Assembly: GCF_030247195.1 (NCBI RefSeq) | Contig: NC_080671.1 | Span: 74,434,212 to 74,498,211, forward strand | Direction of reading: 5' to 3' | Source: Topomyia yanbarensis | Lineage: Eukaryota; Arthropoda; Insecta; Diptera; Culicidae | Length of the DNA stretch: 64,000 bases | Made by a program: the position numbers and the translations under genes | Notes under the pieces: generated by a model | Seen by the model: only the letters and a program-made list of their open reading frames with translations | Told to the model about the DNA's origin: nothing | The model's database searches: none | In this document: piece by piece, positions 44,512 through 55,273 of the stretch | Layout: the number at the start of each line of letters is the position of its first letter | Numbering within the stretch: position 1 is the stretch's first letter

Positions 44512-47500
44512 TCAGACGTACTTGGACGACAACTGTTTAGCCAGTTCGGTGTACTTGAGAAACTTGGAGTGCGGACTTTCGTCGAATGCCGCCGGTGATT
44601 GCGCTGGAGGTGGGCTTTTGGGTTGCCCGTTTCCACTGTTACTGCAGCCGCCACCCATCAAATGTACGGGAGTGCTGCCCCCGTCGTTACGGTTTACACT
44701 TTCACGATTACTAGCCCCCGCTGCACCCCCACTTCCGGTCGATTTTGGCGAATGGGGCGATCCTTCCGGTTTCATCGGTTGACCCTTGGGATCCGGGATG
44801 ATTTCATCGTTGACAAAGTGTGCCTTTGACAGATGGTGCCGATAGGCGCCCTTGGAGGTGAACGTTGTGTCACAATAGGCACATTTGATCACCGACTCGT
44901 CCGACATTACAGCATCGTTGCACGCCCAGCTAAATGCCAGGATTGCCCCGGGTGCTGTCCTACTCGCCTGGCTGTTGGTAGTCGCCGAAAGTAGTGTATT
45001 GCTGGTGCTACTCCTGCCACTCGGTGTTGTCTCTGTTTTATCACAAAGTTTCTGCAACGCCGCCAAAGGATGAGCATTCGTCTTCTTTCCCGAACCACCC
45101 GATTCCGCATTACCCGCACTGCCAGCTCCGGTTAAATTATCAAACATCGATGATAGAGCACCAAGACTGCTGCTCACGCTACCACCCTTTTTGCTACCCC
45201 CTTCCGCAACTCCTGGCGTAGATCGAGAAGCAATGGAATGATGATCACTCATTGGACTAGCTGCTGGGCTCAACGGAACACTAGCCGTCATCATGCGTGG
45301 ACTCGGAGCCGGACTAGACGCCACACTGCTTCGCCTTCTGTGCTCCTTCTCTGAGTCTATTTCTTCATTCGATTTGCTCGGTGGTCGCATCGGTCCCTCT
45401 TCCTCGTCATCGTCTATTTCTCTCTTGATTTTTATTTTCGGTGGTTCATGCTTGTCACCCTCATCATCATCATCGCTGTGCAGCTCCCGCTTGATATTGA
45501 CAGACTGCTCATCGCTGATGTTGTGATCGTCCATGAACTGCTTCTCCGGAGTTCCTCGGGGCGTCGAATGTCCCGGCGTGTCATACTTTTTCTCCGGTGT
45601 CAGTGAATCCACCCGGCTAGAACCTCGTTCCGAGATGGAACTGGACTCGCTACCACTCCTCTCCCTTCGACCAAACTGCGACGCGTAATGCTGCTGGTGG
45701 TAACTCCTCAGCAAGTTCATTGTCTGTGGATCTACCAGCGGTTTGGTGTAGTCTACACTCTCATCGATACCCAGCCGCTTCAAAATACTCGATCCAAGGG
45801 GAGTTGCGTTTTGGCTCGTGTTACCAAAGTTGGTGCTTGGATGACGCGTACGAGTATCGAAACTCTTCTCTATCAACTGCTCGATCGCATTCAAAACCGA
45901 CGGAGAGGAGCTTTTCTCGCCATCTTTCTTCGCAGATAACGGGGAGGATAAATCAGCCGGCATGGGAGACTTTTGCAGTGACAGCGGGGAGGACAAATCT
46001 TCCCCAACCGATTTTCGACCGTCTCGACTTAACGGTGTAACCGGGCTGATCGAATCCGGTGAGATGATCGTGTTCGAAAGGAGGGCATTCTTGAGTTTTT
46101 CACGTTGCTGTTGCGCTTGCAGTATCGCAGTTCCACCGATGCACTGTCTGATATGATCCACGAACATCGTGGTCTCGATCTTTTCGTTACATTTTTCGCA
46201 GGTAATTTTGCCCGCTCCGAGATCGCGAATTGGTTTGTTGGATGCGTTGATACCTGGGTTTTCTCCGTTCTTGAAATCGTGCTGGGCACGCTCCATTTCC
46301 AGCAGCTTTCTCACCGGGAGTGATTTCTTCCGCTTTTCCCGAGTCTGTCGTCGCCTTCCTCCACTTTCGGTGATCGATCGCATGATGTGCTCCTTGTAAT
46401 GAGCGTTCTTGACCATGTGATTGCTAAGTTCCTTAAGCGAGGAGAAAGCTTGGTCGCACACTTTGCACGTGAGAACTGCACTGACGTGGCTGTTGGCTTG
46501 TGTAGCGGGGTTGTTGCTCGGTGTACCGGATGTATTTGAAGCATTTCCACTGGGACCGGGAGGCCCTCCAGGCTTATCACCGTCGGATGATTTCCACGAT
46601 ATGATTTGTTCTTGTGAGATAATGTTGGTGTAGTGCTGAGTTTGCTGCATGTGAGAAGTCATTTCGGCCAGTGTTCGGAAGCTTTGACCACACCACATAC
46701 ACTTTAGGATCTGGCGAGTTTGCTCGGCACCTTTGCCAAGCCAAACGTCTTGACCGCGGACCAGTTTCCGGGGTAGTGGCATCGTTTCTTTAATCAACAG
46801 ATTCAACTCACTGGGTGAAGGTTTATTGGAAGCATTACTACCGGTGTTTTGGTTGGACGAATTCGGTGGCTGCGATTGGATCGGCTGTTGTGGCATCCCA
46901 GTGCCCGGAGGAACATTTACTCCGCAGTGCTTAGTCTCCTTCATATGGGTGGTCATGGCTGCCAGCGATGGGAAGCTTTGCTTACACCAGACACATTTGA
47001 GGACATCCTTGGCCGAGTCGGCTCCCTTGTTGAGCCAGTGTGATTGCCATGCGCTGTGACGGCCACCGCCTGCGGTGGCACCACCTCCGGCGGCGTTATT
47101 GTTCTGAGGTCGATAGATTTCTTCTCCACCGAGACGGCTCAGTTCTGTCATCTTTTCCAGTGCTTTCGCAGCTTCATTATTGACGCCTTTGTGTTTGCCA
47201 TTCCAATCCGTATGATTGTTTTTCGGCGAAAGACTAGCAGCTGCTACTGCGGCGGCGAAATACGGAAGCTGAGGTGTTACGGGAGAACTCCACGGACTGA
47301 CGATGGCCGGTTTGTAATCCATCGTTCGTGGTGCCTTCCGCGGTGGAGGTGAATGGGAGTCATCGCCCGTTCGCTTCCGATGGCTGACCGACAGATCCAG
47401 CGGACTGTTATCGCCGGATTTGGCGCTCAAATTGACGGCATCTCCGTCCTCGCAGTCACTGGCGCCATCATCGTCGGCCGTGCCGCTGTCGGAGCGCTTT

Positions 47501-47863
47501 TTGCTAAAATCCAACGCGGCATCGTCGCTCTCGTCCGTTGGGGACGCCAGTGGAGGTAGAATAGGCGGGGATCCGTTGCGAGCGGCTGCTAGTCCGGCCA
47601 GTGGCGAACCGAGCAGCAGGCGGTTCTGTTGGGCTGCAACGGCGGCCACATTCAGATAGGCCGCCATTGCGGCTGAATGCTGAGGCAGGAGGGCGGCGGC
47701 GGCTGCTGGTGGCAGGGTCGGTGGAAGCGTTATCGAAACCGGGCTCATGTTCGGGCCCGAGTTGTGCCCGTCCCGGTCACCCTCGGAGCGAATCGATTCG
47801 TCCGATGGGCAACGTCCACCGCCGGATGACTCCCTCGATTGGCATCTAGGGCTGGCCATTTCA
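44512..47863 (-). CDS. tsh: Teashirt/tiptop-family zinc-finger transcription factor, 3'-terminal exon
   Basis: This is a nuclear developmental regulator of trunk, appendage and eye patterning in insects. The open frame is 1115 codons from ATG 47859 to TGA at 44512. Key parts are an Ala-rich N-region (51-76); a PLDLS motif (153-157), the CtBP co-repressor docking site; and three widely spaced atypical C2H2 fingers: C289/C292/H305/H311, C387/C390/H403/H409 and C465/C468/H481/H487 (C-X2-C-X12-H-X5-H, the family hallmark). A basic RRRQTREKRKK stretch at 502-512 is a likely nuclear signal. There is a C554/C557/H569/C573 finger-like motif, long Ser/Pro/acidic linkers, and a C-terminal C2H2 finger (C993/C996/H1009/H1014). 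The protein ends LAKQLSSKYV. The C-terminal finger is a tiptop-type trait; most insects have one combined tio/tsh gene. A splice acceptor just upstream of the ATG suggests that coding continues into an unseen exon. The gene is surrounded by transposons, but no damage is visible. Confidence 0.95.
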
Positions 47864-47882
47864 CTGTGGGGGAGAAGAGAAA
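47864..47882 (-). promoter_or_regulatory. Splice acceptor upstream of the tsh/tio exon
   Basis: On the minus strand the sequence TTCTCTTCTCCCCCACAG ends at 47864, directly before TGAAATGG. A pyrimidine tract plus CAG makes a near-ideal 3' splice site. The exon would then start T-GAA-ATG, so it can be read through in phase with ATG 47859 as an internal Met. In Drosophila the gene likewise has a short coding first exon. Confidence 0.8.
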
Positions 47883-47885
47883 AAT

Positions 47886-49060
47886 TACAATTGTTAGTTG
47901 GAAGCTTGGTGGTAGCTTTGATTTAGTGTTAATATTAAATAAATCGATTTTGGTTTACAACAACGAGTTGTGATTTAAAAGGCTATAACATCGGGAATAA
48001 AACATACAATACATTTTAATATAAGTAATAGTCAGTAACAGTCTGATAATCACTGGTTTGCGTAATGGGGGCTAGGAGGGATGGGGCTATAACCTTCTCT
48101 AATGTTAATTAGATTAATTTTTTAATAAATATGATATAAATTTAAAAACATATACAAAACTTATGTACGCATAGTAAATCTTACACCATTCTAAAAGTCC
48201 TTCAAACGTATGCTTTGGACAATTTTAGAATTAGTTTAAGGCGTATAATTTGCTTCTTTGTTAGAACGTACACTCGAAATAAACTTAAATTTTCATACGT
48301 TCCGCTTTAGAAAATTAATAAGAATTGGTGGTAATTAATATTAATAATATGATCTTCAAGGGGCTAGTGTTCAATAGAAGCTAAGCACTTCCCCACTGAA
48401 AATTTTCAAAACTAAATTAAAGAAAAAACTGTTTTTCGGCGATTTTTAACGAATTTGAATCTCGGTTGGTTTGAACAAAAAATAATGAGAAAAAATTAAA
48501 GAACATTGCTGTTTCGCACCACTACAGATAACGATCACGGTACTCAGGAAATGTCACTTTAATTCTGCCGTGGTGATCTGACGAGAGGAGTGACTCGCAG
48601 AAGCAAGAAGTGATGCTTCGGCTACATACGGTGGTTATTGATTTCATGCCTTTTGGTCGTATGCGTTTATAACAAGCATTCTGCTGATAGTGTTCAAAAA
48701 AATGGCGGAGCTATTCGTTTTGCATAACAACTTGAAATATGTTGTTGTTTCTGACAACGCTATAATCAAGGTCAAAGATCACTGCATGAAGAATTATTTG
48801 TAGCAGAGAGGAAATCAGATGCTCACGAAAATGAAAATGAAAGCAGAAACCACGATCATGACACGGAAGTGTATGAGATAGAAATGAATGATCCCCAGGA
48901 CGCAGTCAAATAAACGAATTATATAATAAAAAGGCAGAAATAGTTTTATAGAAGACTGAACACTAAAATTCTCCAAAAATAGGCACTATTTCGCTAGTGA
49001 GCTTTCCTACGTTTGACAAATCTCAATAACACTACCCAGAATAAAATTAGTTGTCTAAAT
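47886..49060. other. Probable intron of the tsh/tio gene
   Basis: AT-rich, with no coding exon found on the minus strand and no repeat signature. Intron status follows from the acceptor site at 47864-47882. Confidence 0.5.
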
Positions 49061-49066
49061 GACCAG

Positions 49067-49300
49067 ACTTTTTGGTGGTATTCAACAGGGAAAACAGATC
49101 GAAATGGTGAGTTAAACGAAAGCAATTATGTGAAAAAATTACCCCCACCCCCGAGGCAGGATTCGAACCTGTAACTCTTGGGAAAATTGTCCCCAGAAGC
49201 AGAATCGAATGCTGCCACTGGCGGCAATTTTTTTCACACGATTGCTTTTTTTTAACACACCATTTCGATCTGTTTTTCCCGTTGGATACCATAAAAAAAA
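49067..49300. mobile_element. Long-inverted-repeat element with an enclosed tRNA-like segment
   Basis: The left arm (49074 to about 49140: GTGGTATTCAACAGGGAAAA, CAGATCGAAATGGTG, AAAGCAATTATGTG) is mirrored by the right arm (49228-49294: CACACGATTGC, CACCATTTCGATCTG, GTTGGATACCA). The roughly 85 bp core reads on the minus strand CAGAGTTACAGGTTCGAATCC-like, with a perfect B box GGTTCGAATCC (about 49151-49161). The A box is weak. Sequences AATGACCAGACTTTT (about 49058) and AATGACCAGCTTTT (about 49360) might be an outer direct duplication. Whether it is a MITE that captured a SINE, or a SINE flanked by inverted duplicates, is open. Confidence 0.6.
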
Positions 49301-50261
49301 TCTTTAATAAGATATTGGCACTAACGTCAAAACCCAAAAAAATTGTTTAATTCTATTTCAATGACCAGCTTTTAAATTGTACAATACTCTTAGCATAAAC
49401 AGCAGATTTCACACGCAAGTGTTCTAGTAAAAAAATACCAATTTTTTGAGAACGATATAGTCGAAAAGACGCTTTCGCGTCATTTTAACGCAATATTATT
49501 TTTATTGACACTAAATTTCACGTGCATGCGAGGAATGTGATTCGTACTCGTTTGAATAAGCGTAATATTTTCAACAATCGCATGATAAACACTAGAAAAG
49601 TGTAAAAGGAAGAGGTTAAAAAGTGGAAAGACTGCGGTTCGTTGATATGCGTTCTTTTGAAAACGACGCGATGGTACAGCGAGCAGACATCAATAAATAA
49701 TCACGGAGAGTGACTAAAATGTTGTGACTGATTGAATCTATAAATCAGTAAGTTGGGTTTATCGTTTCGATTTCATGTTTTCTGTACGTAGCAGTCTCTC
49801 GTTCGGTTTTGTTCGTTATGGAATAAAATGAGAGGCACGGAGTAAAGAGAGGAAATAATTGAAAGAAAAGCACCTCTTCTATCTTTTTATACACTCTACA
49901 CGAGTGCATTCGGAATTGCGCTGTGGCCTCTCATTTCGGTTCGAATAAAACGAAGTTTTCGAAAGCACTCTACGCACGAATTTGATTTATAACAGCAACA
50001 AAATTAATTGAAATTGTTTCCCAAATTGTTGTAAAAGAAACCAGTAATCTAAGACATTACAGCTTCCTTCAAGTAGCCGAACATCTCCATCAATCTTGAC
50101 AGTGATTGTGGAAAAAATCAAGAGCTAATTATTTTTATTCAGAAAACAATTCAAAATTCGGCAAGGGGGGAGTAAGTGTGATGTGTCATGATCCATGTGT
50201 AGGAAGCAAGTGATGTTGAAATTATCCATATTCTGATTATTTTGATGGGGTCATCAATGGA
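49301..50261. other. Gene-free stretch
   Basis: AT-rich, with no exon or element boundaries recognised. It lies in the probable upstream or intronic domain of the tsh/tio gene. Confidence 0.4.
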
Positions 50262-50367
50262 GTCAATCTGGCGCTAGCTTAGTCCTGTCACTAAGTTAGT
50301 GTCGGTTTCTGATGAGACGAAGTCGAAACGGAAATTCCATAACTAATTTAGTTATAGGCTTTGTTAG
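50262..50367 (+). repeat. Short copy of the foldback family arm
   Basis: It is collinear with 3427-3533: GGCGCTAGCTTAGTCCTGTC, TGATGAGACGAAGTCGAAAC and CATAACTAATTTAGTTATAG. About 90 percent similar by eye over 105 bp. No mirrored arm. Confidence 0.8.
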
Positions 50368-52697
50368 TACAAAAATTTCCTTTTCCCCTTCGTAAGCAGC
50401 GATGGTACAAAGAAAAGGTGATCGCCGAGTCCAAATATCAACAGTATGCGGAATAAATGTGCCCAGGCCTGGATTGTGTTTGATGGCCTAGACAGGAACC
50501 TGTTTGTCAATTGTACACGAATGGCCGATAGGTTTTAGGAAAGACACAAACTAAATCAAGATTGACCTCTGGCAAGGCTGTATCGGAAGATTATTACTGG
50601 CCTGGGTACATTTCAACGGAAACATGAGTGTACGCTGGAATCAGCCAAGAAATGCTCATCAAAGCATTTTGGAGCACTTTATTCGCTTTTTATTACTTAA
50701 TGGGTTAGAAAGAGAAAATTACTCACTCTTTGATTTCTTCTGTAATTCGTCATTAATTTAGCACTGATTGGTAGGCAAATTACCAAAATAAACCCACAGC
50801 GTAATGCTCACCGCTATTGAGTGCCGTTTACATTAAGCTATAAATATTTCGCTTTTTAACGGTTTTGTTGGTTAAGTTTGGTGTCGAGCTTCACTTGTCC
50901 GACTAACTTCACAAAATGCAAAGGCACCAGCCACTCTCGCTGTGGAGAATAAGTTGGGCAAGTATTGCCCTCCTACACGAAACAGCTTATGCGAAAAGGA
51001 AAAAATCAGAATAGCAGCATCGTCTGAGAAGCACACTGGGATTCTTTGCTTGAAGCGAAGAATCCGGTTATTCATCGCCACAGTTATTAGGGAGGTTCCA
51101 ACAAAGAAGCAATGTCTTCTCCCTAGCCTATATCTCAGTATCTCTGAAGGAGCAGTTTACGTTAACATGGGGAGATCTTGTTTGATGTTAACCCAGCCGG
51201 TTGTATTGGACCAACCGATCTTCAATCAAGCAACAGCTACAGAAAAACACCAGCAACAGAGGAGTTTAATTAACTTAAATTATTTTTTTGCGGCTTTGTG
51301 CGATGTAAAATAATCAATTTAAGCAAATGGCGAAATATTTTCTCAAAAGCGATAATAAAGTTGTTCTACGTTGTCCTTGTTTTAAATACGAAATCCTCAA
51401 TAGTTAGAGGACGCATTTGGAAACCTGGAAACGAAATGTTAATCAAGCAAATGAATCTGACCCCAAGAAGTGGTAAAAGCACTACTTACGCCATTCAAGC
51501 ATATTGCATAAAAACAATAATTTTCTTAACTAAAATAGTGCGTAGATCACCTCCAAAAACCGAAGCCTCCGGGTCTGTGCCGGAGGGTGGAGAGTGGGGG
51601 GAATGACAACTCTGACTTCGAAGCGATCGGCTATTTTATCGAATTACAGTCGAATTCGCGCAGTGCGAGTTCGCGTAGCATGAGATCCGACTGTAAGCAT
51701 CGACAGGGTAAAATATACTGGTGTAAAATTGTATACAACGAAAACACTGCCGTGCCAAGATCCCAAATTTCCCACTGAAATTCAGGATAAATTTGATCGA
51801 AAGAACTGTATTGAAATTAAGGTAAAGAAGGTAAGGAAATAAGAAACACCTACTTTGACTCAATTTGATCTTCCGATATTCTTTACTATTCTCTTAGAAT
51901 ATTAAAAACACTCCAAATGCATGCAAATGATGGTCGAAAAAACCTTAAATTGGTAGGTTTTATCAGTTTTCAATAATATTGCAAGACAAAGAAGATAAAA
52001 CTAAACTTAATTTTGCACTCCTAAATGAAACTGTTTCTCTGGCAGCACTGCTCCAGCAAAATCCAATCAAACTAATTGCAATAGTATCAGTTCTACTGAT
52101 AATACTACTAACTGTTAATGCTCAAATGACTGTTAATAACGTCAGTTATCAGCCTTACTTGTTTATGTAAACAAATCTTGCGAACATAAAAAAATCATAG
52201 CTGAAAAACGTTGTTTATTAACAACATGGACATGGAAGGGTTAATTGCTTTCCAACGAGCTGGGTCATGTTGCACAAAAAGAGCATTATATTTTCTTCTC
52301 TTTTGTGTGCGAGTTCAAGTAGTAAAATACGTATAAGGGAGCAAAACTCAACGAAATAAAGGTCAACACGAAAAGTGCAAAGAGGTGCTTGAAAAAGTTT
52401 AACCTCACTTTTGTAACAATCCAAAAGAGCTTGTTTATGTGAACTTAAAAATGTTTCAGTTTCAACAATAAACAGTCAATATTAATTTCTAATACCTTGT
52501 AAACAAACTTGTTGAACTGTCATATTTTGCTTTGATTGCATCACCATTCAACGTACCATGCCCTGACCACCGACAACCCGACGTGATTGTTTTCAAATTT
52601 TGCATGAAATTATTAGAAAGCATACGCAAAAATCTGGAACTCGTACTGTCAAACGCAAATATCCACTCATACAAGCTGTAATTTATTCACATATATT
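50368..52697. other. Gene-free stretch with a repeat trace near 50880-50980
   Basis: The word GCACCAGCCACTCTCGCTGT at 50924 is matched by GCACCATCCACTCTCGCTGT at 9908, and the similarity extends a further 25 bp. It is therefore part of a repeat family whose ends were not resolved. No coding gene was seen. Confidence 0.4.
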
Positions 52698-52705
52698 GTT
52701 TATAG

Positions 52706-52941
52706 CAGTGATTCTCAACCTGGGGTCCGCGGACCCCTAGGGGGCCGTGAAGCCGTTGCTGGGGGTCAGCGAAGAAAAATATATTTTCTGAGTGCATATT
52801 GAAATTTCTAAGCTTATTTCCTAACAAACTGAAAATAACATATTGATAGTATACAAAATCGATGCATATCCGTGGGGGTCCGCAGCAACCGAGGGTGATT
52901 TCTAAGGGGTCCGTGATACGACAAATGGTTGAGAACCGCTG
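52706..52941. mobile_element. hAT-type MITE with CAGTGATTCTCAACC ends, 236 bp
   Basis: The ends CAGTGATTCTCAACC and GGTTGAGAACCGCTG are inverted, with two mismatches in 15. A perfect 8 bp target duplication GTTTATAG flanks them (52698-52705 and 52942-52949). The terminal sequence is the type seen in Charlie-like hAT elements across animals (GGGGTCCGCGGACC follows it). There is no transposase. Confidence 0.92.
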
Positions 52942-52949
52942 GTTTATAG

Positions 52950-54831
52950 TATGAACAAGAGAAAAGTGACAAGAAATTTGTCGCGAAGAAGTTGGGCTCT
53001 ACCAGAGATATTAGGGAGAGAGAAACGAATAATGAAAATCAGTCAAAAGGGCAACACTCCCTTTATTATGATTTTAACAATAGCTTTTTGGCAACCCCTT
53101 CCACAAGCACCACATTAAATGACTCCTATTGTATTTCGAAAACAAATCGTACGGCAATCGCTGAATTTGTTTTGCAAAGGATGTGCATTTAGATTTAAAG
53201 AGATGAAAGCTTGTTTTTACTAATACATATATACCTTACAAACCTTACGAAAATTTAATTTTTTTTTATGAATGTACAATACTTATCTCCTCCAACGCAA
53301 ACATGTTTGTAATGTTTGTTTACTTTGCACGATTGGTCTGCTCAATAAGGTATTTTTGGATTCACATTATTCGTCTCTCTGCCTATTCTCTCTGGGCTAT
53401 ACTAGAAAAACTCTAGAAAGAGAAAGGTGGAGACTCCATTTTGAAAGGTTTGAATTCGGGTTTTGATGCCTAGAACGAATCCAATCGAACTGCATTGACT
53501 GTGTTGCCATACTATGTCGTTACATACGTGGCCGAAAATAATATTTTTTCCGCAGTTCTCTTTCTACGGTTTTTCTAGATTATACTTAAAATACTTCAAG
53601 CGCACAATAACTCTTTGCAATGTATCGTCTTTGTTGTGGCATTTAGCATATTTCGAAAAAAACGATTTTTAATGTTTGAGATTGCATATCTTGAAACGTT
53701 TTGGTTACAGTGTTGCAAAATGTGCAATATTTCCAGTTTAATAGCAAAACTGCAATTTTTCTCCCATTACATGTATTTTTTTTTAAATGATTATGACTTT
53801 GTACTCCTCAGTTATTTTTATTCAGAAAACATCTAAAACTGTTGTTTAACTTGAGGCAATCCCAAGATAGTGAACTGAAACTGAAACTGACAATTGATCA
53901 TCACGTTTCTCGCAATATTTCAGCAACCTGGAAACTGTTCGTTTGATCATCAAATTTCTAATAACATAAACTGTTTGCTTCGGTTTTGTGGAAGTGCTTC
54001 CTCGAGCTGTTATATTTGGGGGTCACTCAAGTAAAAAATTGTAGCCTTGACAAGGAATCTCATCAGTCTATAGTTGTTGTTAACAATTGTCCTGTTCTGT
54101 GCTATTTACTGAAACAACCTACCACTTGCTTCAGTAGATCCACACAGGACAAATTGGAATCGGTGATTACACCGTTGATCTCAACTTTCTGGGCGGGTAT
54201 GTAGACGCGTCAAGCCTTCATAAAATACTGGTCTCCAGTAATGTAAGTTGCTAGCTTTAGTCAGACTATCACAATCGGGTAATTAAATGATAAAATTCTT
54301 CTTTTATTACAAAAATCGATAAAGCAGGAAATAGAGGAACAGCAAGCACCATTCTAATGTTACTTTTACTGGTGATTCTAATTCATGAAAGAACTTAGTC
54401 CTATCGAAGTAAAAGTTCAAATCATCCAGTTTGTGTAAGTGGATTGTATTACATTTTATAATGCATTCATTTATCTGTGTAAATTGATCATTATTTGAAC
54501 TTGAAGTTACAACAGCATATTAGCTGACAATGCTGCTAGCGTTGACAAATTGCGTAATTTTCAACCATTTTATTTTATCTGCATAGGTCTCAGAAGAGCG
54601 CTGAAATTTTGGTCAGCCTTATAAACTTAGTGAGGATAAGTTATAAAATAAGTAAGGATAAGTGTGCCTTTGCAATGAACACATGCGTTGTTCCAAAGTT
54701 GACCCTCTTCAATACCATCCATAAGGTGTATTCTATGCCGTAACCCGTGTCAACATTCTCAAACAGGTTTAAAAAATCGATTGATAAAATTATTTCTATG
54801 CCTTAAACCTTTGATAAATTTCAGGAATACA
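52950..54831. other. Gene-free stretch
   Basis: AT-rich, with no exon or clear element seen. Confidence 0.4.
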
Positions 54832-55273
54832 ATATGTGGACTCATCATCAGTATGTTGATTTTAAGGTAGCGTACGATTCAGTTATACGATACGAACTGT
54901 TTCAGATAATGTCAAAACGTGGGATGAATGAGGTTTACAAAGGAACGGAACCATCAGCACGAAATCAAGACTATCTATTTAATCTCTATCAAAGCAAATT
55001 ATATGGTGACTGAGCCAGCGCGTTGGTTCCAATGTGGAAAAGAAAGATTGCTGACACGTGGTTTTATCTTGGATCCCATGTGGCATGTAATAACCATGCA
55101 AGTCGCAAGTTAAAACGACGTATTGCGGTTGCGAGATAGGATTGTAAATGGTATACGCAATTGGTGCCGTAGTCTACAGCCGCAGACAAAACTTTCATTG
55201 TACATAACGCTGATACTACCTGTTCCCTTGTTAGGTAATGAGGTATGGACGTTGTCGAAGGCCGGTTTTTGTT
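54832..55273 (+). pseudogene. RTE-like reverse transcriptase fragment
   Basis: The first frame reads YVDFKVAYDSVIRYELFQIM, the catalytic motif A region of a non-LTR reverse transcriptase, and stops at the TGA near 55011. Further on it reads WFYLGSHVACNNHASRKLKR, then, after a frame change near 55130, LQPQTKLSLYITLILPVPLL and GNEVWTLSKA, the typical C-terminal region. The middle, including the YADD box, is missing. The style (VDFKxAYDSV, YLGxxVxCNNxxSRxxKRRI) recalls RTE-group elements. Dead remnant. Confidence 0.7.

Noticed and set aside
44599..47849. Many plus-strand ORFs across the tsh/tio exon
   Set aside because: All are antisense shadows of the 1115-codon zinc-finger frame.
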